From NCBI RefSeq assembly GCF_003012055.1, contig NZ_JYGE01000006.1:1-64000 (forward strand): a stretch of 64,000 nt of DNA. Direction: 5' to 3'. The DNA comes from Peptostreptococcus russellii (GTDB lineage: Bacteria > Bacillota > Clostridia > Peptostreptococcales > Peptostreptococcaceae). Each line of letters begins with the position of its first letter. Positions within the stretch are counted from its first letter, which is position 1. A program made the position numbers and the translations under genes. Below, one piece after another: positions 1 to 11,100 of this stretch. The notes below the pieces were generated by a model. It was not told where the DNA came from. It saw nothing but the letters and a program-made list of their open reading frames with translations, and made no database searches.

Positions 1-417
<417 letters not shown>

Positions 418-466
418 TTGTCTGCTCAGATAATTATCTCGAAATATCTGGCTTGGTTTGTTTGTG

Positions 467-492
467 GTTTAAACAAGTTTGCTTGTTTAAAC
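467..492 (-). promoter_or_regulatory. pre-16S leader hairpin
   Basis: This is a perfect 11-bp inverted repeat (GTTTAAACAAG and its complement) around a 4-base loop. It lies inside the transcribed leader between the rrn promoters and the 16S 5' end, where RNase III processing and antitermination signals sit in other Firmicutes. Seen as sequence; the role is inferred. Confidence 0.55.
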
Positions 493-588
493 AGTTAATT
501 TCAAATGCTTTATTTAAAAAGCTTTATTGAATTAACCTGCTGTTCAATTTTCAAAGTTCATTGTGCGTCGTGTTTTGACGACTTATTA

Positions 589-617
589 ATAATAACATTT
601 TTAAAAGTTTTTGTCAA
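589..617 (-). promoter_or_regulatory. rRNA operon promoter P2
   Basis: On the minus strand TTGACA (612-617) is followed after exactly 17 bases by TATTAT (589-594). This is a near-consensus sigma-A promoter about 170 bases before the 16S gene. Confidence 0.85.
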
Positions 618-695
618 CACTTTTTTAATTTTTTATTTTCAAGTGAATCGGTTCTTTTAAATTTTGTTTTTATCTGCGTCTCAAGGACAAGTAAT

Positions 696-724
696 AATAT
701 AGCATCTATTTTAGTTAATGTCAA
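696..724 (-). promoter_or_regulatory. rRNA operon promoter P1
   Basis: TTGACA (719-724), a 17-base spacer and TATATT (696-701) on the minus strand form a second strong promoter about 105 bases upstream of P2. Tandem P1/P2 promoters are the usual arrangement for rRNA operons. Confidence 0.85.
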
Positions 725-1600
725 TATATTTTTATATTTTTTTAAAAAGTTTTTTCATCTTTAAAAAGTTATCCTTAATTTAGTAGCTATATAATAGATC
801 CCTAACTAGATGGAATGAATCTTTTTATTCTTAGTTATAGATAGCTTTTTTCTTACTTGATGGGTGGCTTTTATTGTGCCTTAAGCTTTTCCTATTATGA
901 GATAACATATTATAGGTAGCTTTTATTACAATCTCTATATATGTATATTCTTTTACTATAATCTCTATATATGTATATTATAGTGCCTTAATTACTATAC
1001 ATATTAATATGTATATTCATGTACAAGTTTATGTACAATAAATTAAACGTAAAGCTTATTAAGATAATTCTATTATAATAGCTGATCTTTCTTACAATCC
1101 TATCTTCCTTACAATCCTAGTCAAAATACTTCCACAATCAATATATCTATTTATCTTTTGCCCTTTATAAAACAACTACTTAATTAAGCTATTTATTGTA
1201 TTAACTATAATACCCCCAACTTTTTTAAACTAACATTATAAAACTTAATTTTAGACAATCAAAGCTCTCCTAAAATTAAATGATAAAAGTCTGTAGACTA
1301 TAAGCAGTTTGCTTTTCTACACTTTTATGTTGTCAGGTAACTTGCTTTTATATAATTATCTATGCTTTTTATACTCGTAATCGATTTGTTTTTCTATATA
1401 TTTTGTATTATCAAGCAATTTATTCTCATATAACTTTCTATACTTTTATGCTAGCAGGCAAGTTATTTGCTTTTCTATACTTTTCTACCAGCAAGTGATT
1501 TATTTTTCTAGCAAGTAATTTACTTTTCTATAGCTTTTATATTCTTAAAATAGCCCACTTTCTCTATTTTAAAGAATATTTTAACTACTCTTTTGAAATA
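725..1600. repeat. AT-rich spacer with degenerate direct repeats
   Basis: About 0.9 kb without a plausible gene. Two copies of the unit ATCTCTATATATGTATATT lie near 930-952 and 960-982. From about 1290 to 1545 there are several degenerate copies of a unit resembling GCAAGTTATTTGCTTTTCTA. No ORF with a ribosome-binding site was seen on either strand, so this looks like decayed or slippage-expanded spacer. Confidence 0.6.
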
Positions 1601-1603
1601 TTA

Positions 1604-1632
1604 TTGACTGTAAAAAGTATTAGATGTACAAT
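1604..1632 (+). promoter_or_regulatory. rbs operon promoter
   Basis: TTGACT (1604-1609), a 17-base spacer and TACAAT (1627-1632) form a good sigma-A promoter. The operator begins on the next base. It lies 136 bases before rbsR and is the only convincing promoter seen for rbsR and possibly the whole ribose operon. Confidence 0.8.
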
Positions 1633-1652
1633 ATATGTAAACGGTTACATAT
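1633..1652 (+). promoter_or_regulatory. LacI-family operator / cre site
   Basis: ATGTAAACGGTTACAT (1635-1650) is the centre of a 20-base near-palindrome directly after the -10 box. It matches every position of the catabolite-responsive-element consensus WTGNNARCGNWWWCAW. It is also the type of operator bound by RbsR, a LacI-family protein. Either CcpA or RbsR, or both, could act here; the position would block transcription start. Confidence 0.8.
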
Positions 1653-1767
1653 GCCGTATAGAATTTTCTTACTTATTATAACTTATTTATAGTTAATCAA
1701 AAATCCAAGTCGATTTTATATAAATAGGAATGATATATTAAGTATCTATGAATTGTGAGGTAAATAA

Positions 1768-2766
1768 ATGTCAACAATTAAAGATGTCGCTGAGCTAGTT
1801 GGTCTATCAGTAGCTACTGTTTCTAGGTATCTCAATAATAGTGGTTACGTCAGCGAAAATGCTAGAAAAAAGATATCACTAGCTATTAAAACTTTGAACT
1901 ATACTCCTAATGAGGTTGCAAGGTCACTTTACAATAAAACCTCCAAACTTATAGGACTTCTAGTTCCCCAAATTGATAATCCATACTTTAGTAACATAAT
2001 AAAGGGTGTAGAATCTGTATGTAATAAGAGAGGCTTTCATCTCATCGTTAGTAATGTAGATAACCTTAGAGATGAAAAAAAATATATGGAATCTTTTATG
2101 ACTAATAATATTGCTGGTATTATTTCATCTACAGGCTTTTTAGATGATCAATCTAATACTATCAACTGCCCCATTGTCGGAGTTGATCGAGCTATAGATA
2201 ATTTCGAGCATGCTGTTTTCTACGATGAAGAAAATGGCGGCAAATTATCGGCCCAAGCAATAATAAATTCTGGTTGTAAAAATGTTCTTGTTGGATCTGG
2301 TCCAAAAGACCTTGAAATAGCAGAAAAAAGATTAAAAGGCGCTTTATCTATATTAGATAAGCACTCTATAAACTATGACATACATTATTCAAAAGGATAT
2401 GATTATGAATCAGCTAAAGAATTTGTGGAGTTTTTAAAGTCTTCTAGTACAAACTATGACTCAATTATAGCTTCTAGTGACTTACATGCTCTCACTTGCT
2501 CACTATATTTAAATAAAATAGGAGCTTGTATACCTGATGATGTACAAATCGTTGGATATGACGATACAATTTTTTCAAAATTGTCAAATCCAAATATCTC
2601 AACTATAAATCATGATGGTGATCTTTTGGGAGAAAAAGCCGCTGAAATGCTTATAGATTTAATAGAAGGAAAAGAGCTTGAAAATAATAAAGTACAACTC
2701 TTTTCAAAGCTAATAGAAAAAGATTCTTTGAGAAAAAACTCCAATCGGGAGAATTTGCCACTTTAA
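1768..2766 (+). CDS. rbsR: Ribose operon repressor, LacI family
   Basis: The 332-residue product starts with a LacI-type helix-turn-helix (IKDVAELVGLSVATVSRYLN, residues about 4-23), then a hinge and a periplasmic-binding-protein-like effector domain (about 60-325). In this family ribose or its phosphate relieves repression. The start is preceded by GTGAGGT at good spacing. The order rbsR-K-D-A-C-B is that of Bacillus subtilis, which supports the name. The operator just downstream of its own promoter suggests autoregulation. A 475-base gap separates it from rbsK. Confidence 0.9.
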   Translation: MSTIKDVAELVGLSVATVSRYLNNSGYVSENARKKISLAIKTLNYTPNEVARSLYNKTSKLIGLLVPQIDNPYFSNIIKGVESVCNKRGFHLIVSNVDNLRDEKKYMESFMTNNIAGIISSTGFLDDQSNTINCPIVGVDRAIDNFEHAVFYDEENGGKLSAQAIINSGCKNVLVGSGPKDLEIAEKRLKGALSILDKHSINYDIHYSKGYDYESAKEFVEFLKSSSTNYDSIIASSDLHALTCSLYLNKIGACIPDDVQIVGYDDTIFSKLSNPNISTINHDGDLLGEKAAEMLIDLIEGKELENNKVQLFSKLIEKDSLRKNSNRENLPL

Positions 2767-3241
2767 AAATAAACTTAGTAATATAAAATTACTTTGAAAG
2801 AAGTCTTTTTATATAGATATAATTTTTCTTATTTTTATAAGAACTTAATTTTTATAAGAACTTATAAGAGTCATACTTTTATATAAAGATTTTTGCTTAT
2901 ATAAAGGCTCTCTTATTTTTAAAGGACTTCAAGAAAGAGCTTCTACAGAAACTTTTACTTAAAGTTAAAGTATCCAGTATCTGTGAAATAATATATTTAT
3001 TTAAGCATATTTAAAATCAAAGCTAATATCTATTATATGCTTAGTATATTTTATTATTACTAGAAATATTATGCTTTTTAGAATAATATTTACTATATTT
3101 TTATGATTTTTCTTTTACTTGATATTATTGGATATGTTTTTTCCTTCTATTTTGGGTATATATAAAAAATAAGAACTTAAGCATTTGATAATACACTTAT
3201 ATAATTAAATAAAACTTAATAATTGAAACGGAGGTAATTAA
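2767..3241. other. rbsR-rbsK spacer
   Basis: 475 AT-rich bases without a supported gene. The 15-base unit TTTTTATAAGAACTT occurs twice in tandem (about 2840-2875). There is no strong intrinsic terminator and no second copy of the operator, so read-through from the rbsR promoter is plausible. A TATAAT at 3200-3205 has no good -35 partner. Confidence 0.5.
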
Positions 3242-4144
3242 ATGAGTAAAATTTTAGTTTTAGGAAGTCTTTCAACTGATTTTGTGGCTACAACAGACAT
3301 CAGACCAGATGTAGGTGAAACTGTACAGGGTAATTCATTCTTTACAACTTTTGGCGGAAAGGGTTCAAATCAAGCTGTTGCTGCAAGTAGGCTAGAATCT
3401 AAAGTAATAATGCTTGGAAAAGTTGGAGATGATTCATTTGCCAATTCAATAGTCGATAATCTTTCAGATAATGGTGTAGATGTAAGTTGCGTGGAATCGG
3501 TTACACATACCTCTTCTGGAGCAGCAGTTATTACTATTTCTGACTCTGACAACTCTATCGTCTACGTTCCAGGTGCAAATGGATGCGTTGATGCTGAGTA
3601 TGTAAATAAATATAAAAAAGAAATTTTATCTTGTGATATAGCAGTTGCACAACATGAAGTTTCAGAAGAAGCTGTAGAAGCTCTTGCAAATATATGTGAA
3701 GAAGGAAAAATACCTTTCGTATTGAATCCAGCACCATATAGAAAGGTTAAGGAGTCAATCTTAGAAAAGGCTACTTACCTACTACCTAACGAAAGTGAGT
3801 GCAAGCTTTTATATCCAAATCTGTCTATAGAAGAAGCTGTAGCAAAGTATCCAAACAAACTTTTGGTTACTATGGGATCTCAGGGAGTATTCTTCAATGA
3901 TGGCGAAAAAAGTCATCTTGTTCCAACTTTCAAGGTAGATGCAGTCGATACTACAGGTGCAGGAGACACATTTATCGGTGGATTTTCAACTGCAATTTCA
4001 AATGGATTATCAATAGAAGATTCTATTACTCTTGCAAACCTAGCAGCTAGCCAGTCCGTAACAAAGATGGGTGCTCAGGGTGGAATGCCTAAGCTAGAAG
4101 ATTTAAAGAATAATAAAAACTACAAGTCTAGCTGGAATTTATAA
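3242..4144 (+). CDS. rbsK: Ribokinase
   Basis: This 300-residue cytoplasmic PfkB-family kinase would phosphorylate D-ribose to ribose 5-phosphate with ATP. The N-terminal sugar-kinase motif [12 protein letters not shown] is at about residues 37-48. The second signature [12 protein letters not shown] (about 237-248) contains the catalytic Asp. Length is normal for RbsK. Start ATG follows CGGAGGT. It heads the tightly spaced block rbsK-D-A-C-B (gaps of 1 to 33 bases). Confidence 0.95.
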   Translation: MSKILVLGSLSTDFVATTDIRPDVGETVQGNSFFTTFGGKGSNQAVAASRLESKVIMLGKVGDDSFANSIVDNLSDNGVDVSCVESVTHTSSGAAVITISDSDNSIVYVPGANGCVDAEYVNKYKKEILSCDIAVAQHEVSEEAVEALANICEEGKIPFVLNPAPYRKVKESILEKATYLLPNESECKLLYPNLSIEEAVAKYPNKLLVTMGSQGVFFNDGEKSHLVPTFKVDAVDTTGAGDTFIGGFSTAISNGLSIEDSITLANLAASQSVTKMGAQGGMPKLEDLKNNKNYKSSWNL

Positions 4145-4158
4145 GTAAGGAGCTTGAT

Positions 4159-4602
4159 ATGAAAAAACACGGAATTTTAAATAGCGAAATATCTAAGGTC
4201 CTATCAGACCTTGGACACACTGACCAAATAACAATAGCAGACTGCGGTCTTCCTGTTCCAGATGGAGTGGCAAAAATAGACCTTGCTCTTAAGCTTGGAG
4301 TTCCTAGCTTTCAAGATGTGCTTGAAGTCCTACTTGAGGATATGAAAGTGGAAAAAGTTATCTTGGCAGAAGAAATAAAGGATAAAAATCCCAATCAGTT
4401 AAGTGATATAGAAAATAAACTAGAAGAGCACTACCCTTCAAAAGCTGTTGTAGATAGCTTCAATAAAAAGGCTCCCATTGAAAGTGAGTTTATATCACAC
4501 GAGGATTTTAAAAAACTAACTAAAAACTCCAAAGTTATTATTAGAACAGGGGAAGCTAGTCCCTACTCCAATATTATACTTCAATCAGGAGTAATCTTTT
4601 AA
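4159..4602 (+). CDS. rbsD: D-ribose pyranase
   Basis: RbsD converts beta-pyranose ribose to the furanose form used by ribokinase. The N-terminus [20 protein letters not shown] ends in the conserved catalytic His20. The SHEDF motif and the C-terminal [16 protein letters not shown] are typical. At 147 residues it is about 16 longer than the usual 131, through an insertion around residues 80-100 (after [11 protein letters not shown]). It follows rbsK by 14 bases in the same operon. Confidence 0.93.
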   Translation: MKKHGILNSEISKVLSDLGHTDQITIADCGLPVPDGVAKIDLALKLGVPSFQDVLEVLLEDMKVEKVILAEEIKDKNPNQLSDIENKLEEHYPSKAVVDSFNKKAPIESEFISHEDFKKLTKNSKVIIRTGEASPYSNIILQSGVIF

Positions 4603-4617
4603 AAAGGAGGTAGAAAA

Positions 4618-6099
4618 ATGCATATTAAAATGGAAAACATTTGGAAGTCATTCGGTACAAATTCAGTACTTGAAGGAGTTGACGTAGATATCAAGCCTGG
4701 CACAGTGCATGCTCTTATGGGAGAAAACGGAGCTGGTAAATCTACTCTAATGAACATTCTTACAGGACTTCACAAAAAAGATAAGGGCAAAATATTTGTA
4801 GATGGAAAAGAAATAAACTATACAAATATCAATGAATCAGAAGATGATGGAATATACTTTATACATCAAGAAATAAATGATTATCCAGAAATGACCGTTT
4901 TACAAAATATATTTGTTGCTAACGAAATAACTACAAAGCTAGGCTTTTTAGATAATCAAAAAATGAAAGAAAAAGCAGAATCAGTATTTAAAACATTGGG
5001 AATAGATATATCTCTAGATTCTAAAATAAAGGACTTGTCAGTGGGACAAAGACAACTTATCGAGATAGCCAAGGTCTTAATGAAAGATGCTAAATTTATA
5101 GTTATGGATGAGCCTAGTGCCTCTTTGATGACTGAAGAAATTGAAAGACTTTTTAAAATTATAAAAGATCTCAAGGCAAAGGGAGTGACAGTTGTATATA
5201 TCTCTCATAGAATGGAAGAAATATTTGAAATATGTGATTATATAACAGTTATGAGAGATGGTAAATCTGTTGATACAAAAGCTGTATCTGAAAGTAACTA
5301 TGATGAAGTCGTAAGAAAGATGGTCGGACGTGAAATCACAGACTACTACCCTGAAAAAACTAATGAAATAAAAGATACAATCTTTGAAGCTAAGAATCTG
5401 GAATCAAATGGAGTCTTTAAAAACATTAATTTTCATGTGAGAGAAGGAGAAATACTAGGCTTCTCTGGACTTATGGGATCTGGGAGAACTGAAATTATGA
5501 GGGCTGTCTTTGGCTTAGATCCATTGAATAGCGGCGAAATTATACTTAAGGGTGAAAAATTGAATATAAAAGGTCCTAAAGATTCTATATCTAAAGGAAT
5601 AGGTTTTATCACTGAGGATAGAAAAGACGAGGGATTAATACTCGATGAGTCTATCAATGATAATATTATTTTACCTGTAATTAGTCAGTTTGCCAAAAAT
5701 CATATAATTAATGACTCAGAAGTACATGATTTGGTAGATATGCTAGTCAATAGATTGAAAATAAAATCCGAATCCAGAAATGATTCAGCCTCTTCTCTAT
5801 CAGGTGGTAATCAACAAAAGGTCGTACTGGCAAAATGGATAACTATCAGTCCACAAGTACTTATACTAGACGAGCCTACTAGAGGTGTTGATGTTGGTGC
5901 AAAGAGAGAAATTTATACTTTGATAAATGAATTAGCTGAAAAGGGTGTAGCTATAATCGTAGTATCCAGCGACCTTCCAGAACTTCTAGGAATAAGCGAC
6001 AGAATAATGGTTGTTCATGAAGGTAAAATAACAGGTGAGCTATCAAGAGAAGAAGCTACACAAGAAAAAATTATGACTTATGCAACAGGAGGACAGTAA
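4618..6099 (+). CDS. rbsA: Ribose ABC transporter ATP-binding protein
   Basis: 493 residues with two fused ABC domains, the form typical of monosaccharide importers. The first has Walker A GENGAGKST (35-43), signature LSVGQRQ and Walker B FIVMDEPSA. The second has a degenerate Walker A (GLMGSGRTEI), as is usual in RbsA, with signature LSGGNQQK and Walker B LILDEPTRG. It energises the RbsC permease at the membrane. AAAGGAGG lies just before the ATG. Confidence 0.96.
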   Translation: MHIKMENIWKSFGTNSVLEGVDVDIKPGTVHALMGENGAGKSTLMNILTGLHKKDKGKIFVDGKEINYTNINESEDDGIYFIHQEINDYPEMTVLQNIFVANEITTKLGFLDNQKMKEKAESVFKTLGIDISLDSKIKDLSVGQRQLIEIAKVLMKDAKFIVMDEPSASLMTEEIERLFKIIKDLKAKGVTVVYISHRMEEIFEICDYITVMRDGKSVDTKAVSESNYDEVVRKMVGREITDYYPEKTNEIKDTIFEAKNLESNGVFKNINFHVREGEILGFSGLMGSGRTEIMRAVFGLDPLNSGEIILKGEKLNIKGPKDSISKGIGFITEDRKDEGLILDESINDNIILPVISQFAKNHIINDSEVHDLVDMLVNRLKIKSESRNDSASSLSGGNQQKVVLAKWITISPQVLILDEPTRGVDVGAKREIYTLINELAEKGVAIIVVSSDLPELLGISDRIMVVHEGKITGELSREEATQEKIMTYATGGQ

Positions 6100-6100
6100 A

Positions 6101-7045
6101 ATGGTAAAAACTAAAATGAAAAATAAAGACCTTGGAATATTAGGTCCTATTATAGCACTTATCGTTCTAATGATTTTTGTAACTATATTAAATCCCAGCT
6201 TTATAAAACCAAGTAACCTTATAAACCTTCTTAGACAGGTTTCAGTAAATGCTCTTATAGCATTTGGTATGTCATTTGTAATACTAACTGGAGGAATAGA
6301 CCTTAGTGTCGGATCCGTTTTAGCTCTTACATCTGCTATATTTGCAGGTCTTTTGGGAATGGGAGTTCCACCTATGCTAGGTGTAGTAATAGCTCTTGCA
6401 GTTGGTGGTTTATTAGGTGCAATCAACGGCATACTTATCACAAAAGGTAAGATGGCACCATTTATAGCCACACTAGCTACTATGACAATTTTTAGAGGAC
6501 TAACACTTGTTTATACTGGTGGTAACCCTATCACAAACTTTAGTGATGCTTTCTCATATAAATTTATTGGTAGAGGATATGTACTTGGTATTCCTTGGCC
6601 AGTTATATTGATGATTATATTCTTTGCAATAGCATTTGTAATACTTAATAAAACTCCTTTTGGTAGAAAAACTTATGCCATAGGTGGAAATGAAAAAGCT
6701 TCTTTTATATCAGGAATTAAAACAGATTCTGTAAAAATAAAAATTTATGCAATATCAGGATTTTTAGCTGCTATGGCAGGTCTTATACTTACTTCAAGAC
6801 TAAACTCAGCACAGCCAACTGCAGGTACAGCATATGAAATGGATGCAATCGCAGCAGTAGTTCTTGGTGGTATCAGTATGTCAGGTGGTAAAGGATCTAT
6901 AGCTGGTACCTTAGTAGGTGCTTTGATACTAGGTACTCTAAACAACGGTCTAAATATGTTGGGAGTATCAAGCTTTTACCAGCAAATAGTAAAAGGCATA
7001 GTAATCCTTATAGCAGTACTTATAGATAGAAAGAGAAATAAATAA
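6101..7045 (+). CDS. rbsC: Ribose ABC transporter permease
   Basis: A 314-residue polytopic membrane protein of the BPD_transp_2 family with about eight to ten hydrophobic segments and the permease motif GGISMSGGKGSIAGT near the C-terminus. An upstream in-frame ATG at 6080 exists but lies inside rbsA. The ATG at 6101, one base after the rbsA stop and 8 bases after AGGAGG, is the better start. It forms the channel with RbsA and RbsB. Confidence 0.95.
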   Translation: MVKTKMKNKDLGILGPIIALIVLMIFVTILNPSFIKPSNLINLLRQVSVNALIAFGMSFVILTGGIDLSVGSVLALTSAIFAGLLGMGVPPMLGVVIALAVGGLLGAINGILITKGKMAPFIATLATMTIFRGLTLVYTGGNPITNFSDAFSYKFIGRGYVLGIPWPVILMIIFFAIAFVILNKTPFGRKTYAIGGNEKASFISGIKTDSVKIKIYAISGFLAAMAGLILTSRLNSAQPTAGTAYEMDAIAAVVLGGISMSGGKGSIAGTLVGALILGTLNNGLNMLGVSSFYQQIVKGIVILIAVLIDRKRNK

Positions 7046-7078
7046 TATAATTTGAAAATATTAATAGGAGGCTAAAAA

Positions 7079-8038
7079 ATGAAGAAAAAGATTGCTTTAT
7101 TAATAGCTGCCTTTCTAGTAGCTACGGCTACATTGACAGGCTGTAAAAGTAATAGATTTGTATATTTAGAAGGTGAAAAACCTGGTAAAAACGAACAGAC
7201 AGTTGAGAAAAAAGACGCAAAAGATTTAAAGATTGGTCTATCGCTGTCTACTTTAAATAATCCATTTTTCGTATCTGTAAGAGATGGTGCTCAAAAAGAA
7301 GCTGACAAAGTTGGAGCAAAGTTGATTATTTCAGACGCTAGAGATGATGCTGCTACACAGTCTAATAATATGTCAGACCTAATACAGCAAGGTGTAGACA
7401 TTATATTAGTTAATCCAGTTGATTCAGATGCTATATCTACATCTGTATCTGCAGCAAATGAAGCTGGTATACCAGTAATAGCCCTAGACAGAAACTCAGA
7501 AGGTGGAAAACTTCTATCACTGGTAGCTTCAGACAATGTAAAAGGTGGAGAAATGGCTGCACAGTTTATAATAGACAAGGCTGGTAAAGGAGCAAACGTC
7601 GCTCAGCTAGAAGGTATTCCAGGAGCCTCTGCAACTAATGAAAGAGGTAAGGGCTTTGAAAATATAGCTAGTAAAGAGTTAAACGTTGTTACATCACAAT
7701 CTGCTGATTTTGATAGAGCAAAAGGTCTTACTGTTATGGAAAATATTTTGCAAGCAAATTCAGATATAAAGGGTGTATTTTGCCAAAATGACGAAATGGC
7801 CTTAGGTGCTTTGGAAGCTATATCTAATGTTGGAAAGAAAGATCAGATTACAGTAGTTGGTTTTGATGGTACTGAAGGTGCTATTAGCTCTGTAAAGGAT
7901 GGAAAGCTAGACGCAACAGTGGCTCAGCAACCAGATAAAATAGGTGAATTAGGTGTAAATGCAGCAGTTGAATTCTTTGCTGGAAAAACGATACCTGCAA
8001 ATATATCTTCACCATTAAAGCTTGTTGAGAAAAACTAA
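7079..8038 (+). CDS. rbsB: Ribose-binding lipoprotein
   Basis: A 319-residue substrate-binding protein with a lipoprotein signal peptide: Lys-rich start, hydrophobic core and lipobox LTGC with Cys22. The mature part is a type I periplasmic-binding fold (Peripla_BP_4); motifs ALDRNSEGG and CQNDEMALGALEA are typical of RbsB. A Lys-rich linker (about 40-55) separates lipid anchor and domain. It is the last gene of the operon, followed by a strong terminator. Confidence 0.96.
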   Translation: MKKKIALLIAAFLVATATLTGCKSNRFVYLEGEKPGKNEQTVEKKDAKDLKIGLSLSTLNNPFFVSVRDGAQKEADKVGAKLIISDARDDAATQSNNMSDLIQQGVDIILVNPVDSDAISTSVSAANEAGIPVIALDRNSEGGKLLSLVASDNVKGGEMAAQFIIDKAGKGANVAQLEGIPGASATNERGKGFENIASKELNVVTSQSADFDRAKGLTVMENILQANSDIKGVFCQNDEMALGALEAISNVGKKDQITVVGFDGTEGAISSVKDGKLDATVAQQPDKIGELGVNAAVEFFAGKTIPANISSPLKLVEKN

Positions 8039-8090
8039 CAAGTGCATATTTGTGTGATTGGAAATAACTTATATAAAAAGTTAAAATATA

Positions 8091-8121
8091 AAAAAGGAAG
8101 TCGAATTCGACTTCCTTTTTT
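8091..8121. terminator. Bidirectional terminator rbsB / CWB2 gene
   Basis: A perfect 20-base palindrome (8096-8115) is flanked by A5 on the left and T6 on the right, so it can stop transcription from both converging genes. Confidence 0.9.
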
Positions 8122-8136
8122 ATTAATATTTATTAA

Positions 8137-11100
8137 TTATTTAATTTTAGACATTTCTTGTGATATTTTTACTGCAGTAGAATATCTATTCGGACCTGAA
8201 ATCCTTTGTTTTTTATTAACATTTAATCCATCATAAATATTTTTAGAGACTGACTTTTCTCCTCCTCCAACAATTATATTATTTATCTTCCATTTTTCAA
8301 TGTCTTTACTTGTAACTTCATTTAATTCACTAGGATTAGTTAAGTGAATTGGACACTTATATTTAGCTGCTAAACTATTTATAGTAATACCATCTGGGAA
8401 ATCAGTTCCATCTACAAGTATCATATCATCTTTATTTCCACTTTTTTCTCTTACTTTATTTCCTATTATAGATGCTGTTTCGTATCTATTTTGTCCACCT
8501 AATCTTTCAACTGATTTTATTTTTAAATCATTATTTAAGTAGTTTTCTATTTCCTTGCTTATAGATGATTTTTCTCCACCTATTGAGACAGAATTTACTT
8601 TCCAATCTTTTAGAGTGTTTTCCGTTGTTTTGTTCAACTTCTTAGGTTCGCTTATTAAGATTGGAGCTCTTTTTTGTGTGGCTAATGCAGATATAGTAAT
8701 TACATCTGGGAAGTTTGTTCCATCAACCAACATAACTGAATCTTCATTAGCAGTTAATCTTCTTACTTCTTTCCCTATCTCTCTAGCTGTTCCGTATCTA
8801 TCTTTTCCAGCATATCTTATTACATTAAAATCTGAAAGTTGATCGACAACCTTTTTAGACACAGATTTTTCTCCGCCAGATATAATTACATCACCTGTTC
8901 CTCTTCTTTTTAACTCTGATAAAGTCTCCTCTGTAATATTGTCTGTATCTGTCAATAAAATAGGGCAGTTTCTTTCGTTTGCTAAAACTGTAGCTGTTAA
9001 TACATCAGTATACTTCTTTCCGTTTGCCAAGACTGCTGTGGCATTTTCGGTTTCTGGAGTTTCACCTCCAACACCACCGCCACCACCGGTGCTTGTCTTT
9101 TCATTAGATACTTCTAAAATTAAAGTATCTTTATTTGATATAAGTATTCCATCATCTGTTTCTTTTAATTCCTTTTTATTTCCATCTTTATCTTCTAAGT
9201 CTATGAATTTTACTCTTTTATTAAATCCTTCAACTTGATTGATTAAAAATACACCATTTTGCTGAGATTTTGAATCGAATTTAATATCTTTCAAGTCTTC
9301 ATATCCAGACTTCTTTGTTTCAGTAAGCTTGAATTTTTTATTAAAATTCAAGCCTTTAATAGATAGTGTTCCATCCATTGTCTTATAAGAATCTACCTTT
9401 TCTCCTTCATGTAGATTAAATTCAAAATCGTCACTTGTATCCTTGCCATTTACTTTTTTATTCAACTTTACATTAAAATATGGATTTGAAAATTGCGTCT
9501 TATTTATTGTAGTTGAAGCATTTGATGACAATATAAACTCTTGCTTTGATTTTTTATTGTCCTTTGTTTTAACATTCATTACAGCTTCATTGTTCACAAT
9601 AGCTGATGTTTCATTCTTAAGTAACTCTTGATTATCAAATTTAACATTATATTCTATGTTAATTTTTTTCAGGAATATCTTTACTAGATGCCAGTGAAAA
9701 TATATTTTTTATCCCAACCGTATTTCCATCTGAGTCTTTTTCTAAATCTTCCTGTCTTTCTAGCTTAATGTCGTCATTATCTATTTTTACATCACTAATG
9801 CTTACAAATCTTGAATTGAAGCTTCTCTTATCTTTAAATCTTAAAGTGTATTCTATTCGTATGCCCTTTGTATCCATAGAAAACTTTTCCCCTAAAAGAT
9901 CCTTTAGATTAATTGAAAGTTTATATTTTCTAATATTTTGATTTTCAGCATCCTTAGTTACTGACTTACTAATTCCCATACTATATCTTACTGTATCTGA
10001 TTTTTTTTCTATAGAATCCTTTTTAGGATTTTTATATGTCGCTATAACTGTATTAGTAGCGCTATAATTATTTGCTATTTTTCCATCTATATAGCTCTTA
10101 AATAGCAATACATAGGAAGTTCCTTCCTTTGCTTCCTCTATATCAAATGAAAGCTTTCCATTTTCATTATTTATTTTTACATCACTAGGTTTTTTATTTT
10201 CTATAGAAAATTCTTTTAGATACTTCGAATTTTCACCTGATATTTCATTTGAATCTACTTCATAAAGGACTGGCTGTCCAATTATATCTTTATTATAGTA
10301 ATTAGAATAGTTATCTACTACGTTTATATTCTTTGATGGGTTTCCAAGTGAGTTTACTAGTATTCTATGCTCTACTATAGTTTTATCATCACTCATTGGA
10401 ATTGATACTTTTTCTGTACCATAAGTTTTTGTTTGAGTATTATCCCCAGGATCAGACTGAGTGATTGATTCCTCATCAACAGTAACCTCCTGAGTTTCAT
10501 GTTTACCAGCTTTGAAGCATGGTTCGATGCTTCCCTTTACTATTATTGGAGCTTCTGGTAAATTTGTGTAGTCAAATTTAGCCTTGTTACTCTTAACCTT
10601 TCCAACTGTGTCATATTCAACAATTAATCTTCTGCCTGAATTATTTTCATCAAACTTATAGTTTTCAGCTACATCTTCATTCAAGTTTTCCTCGCCTATT
10701 TCACTTGCATCTTTTTTAATAACAAAGCCGTAATGATCACTTATATCTAAAAAAGGATCTTCATACTCATTATATCCAAGTGGGTATACTGGATTATTTT
10801 TAATTTCTTTTTCGGATGCTTTTATATATAAATATGGAAAATTTAAATCCTTGTGTATAGGAGCATTCAGTACCTTACTTACACTTGTGATTTTGCTATC
10901 TAGATCTCCAAACTCCATATTAATAGTTTTTCCTTCAGTGTTTACCTTTACACTGTTCGTTATGTCTTTTTCATTCTTTGATTTATCTTCTAAAAGCACT
11001 TTCACATTCTTTATAGCTATTTCAGCACCATTTTCTTTTGCTGATATTGTGTCAATAAATTTCTCTGCACCTATAGCCTTATTATATGGGTTTAAAATAA

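Noticed and set aside
6043..6471. Minus-strand 142-codon frame over rbsC
   Set aside because: Shadow of rbsC, whose start, motifs and operon position are clear.
8555..9631. Several plus-strand open frames over the CWB2 surface gene
   Set aside because: They are shadows of the minus-strand coding sequence; their composition follows from the Lys/Glu-rich protein on the other strand.
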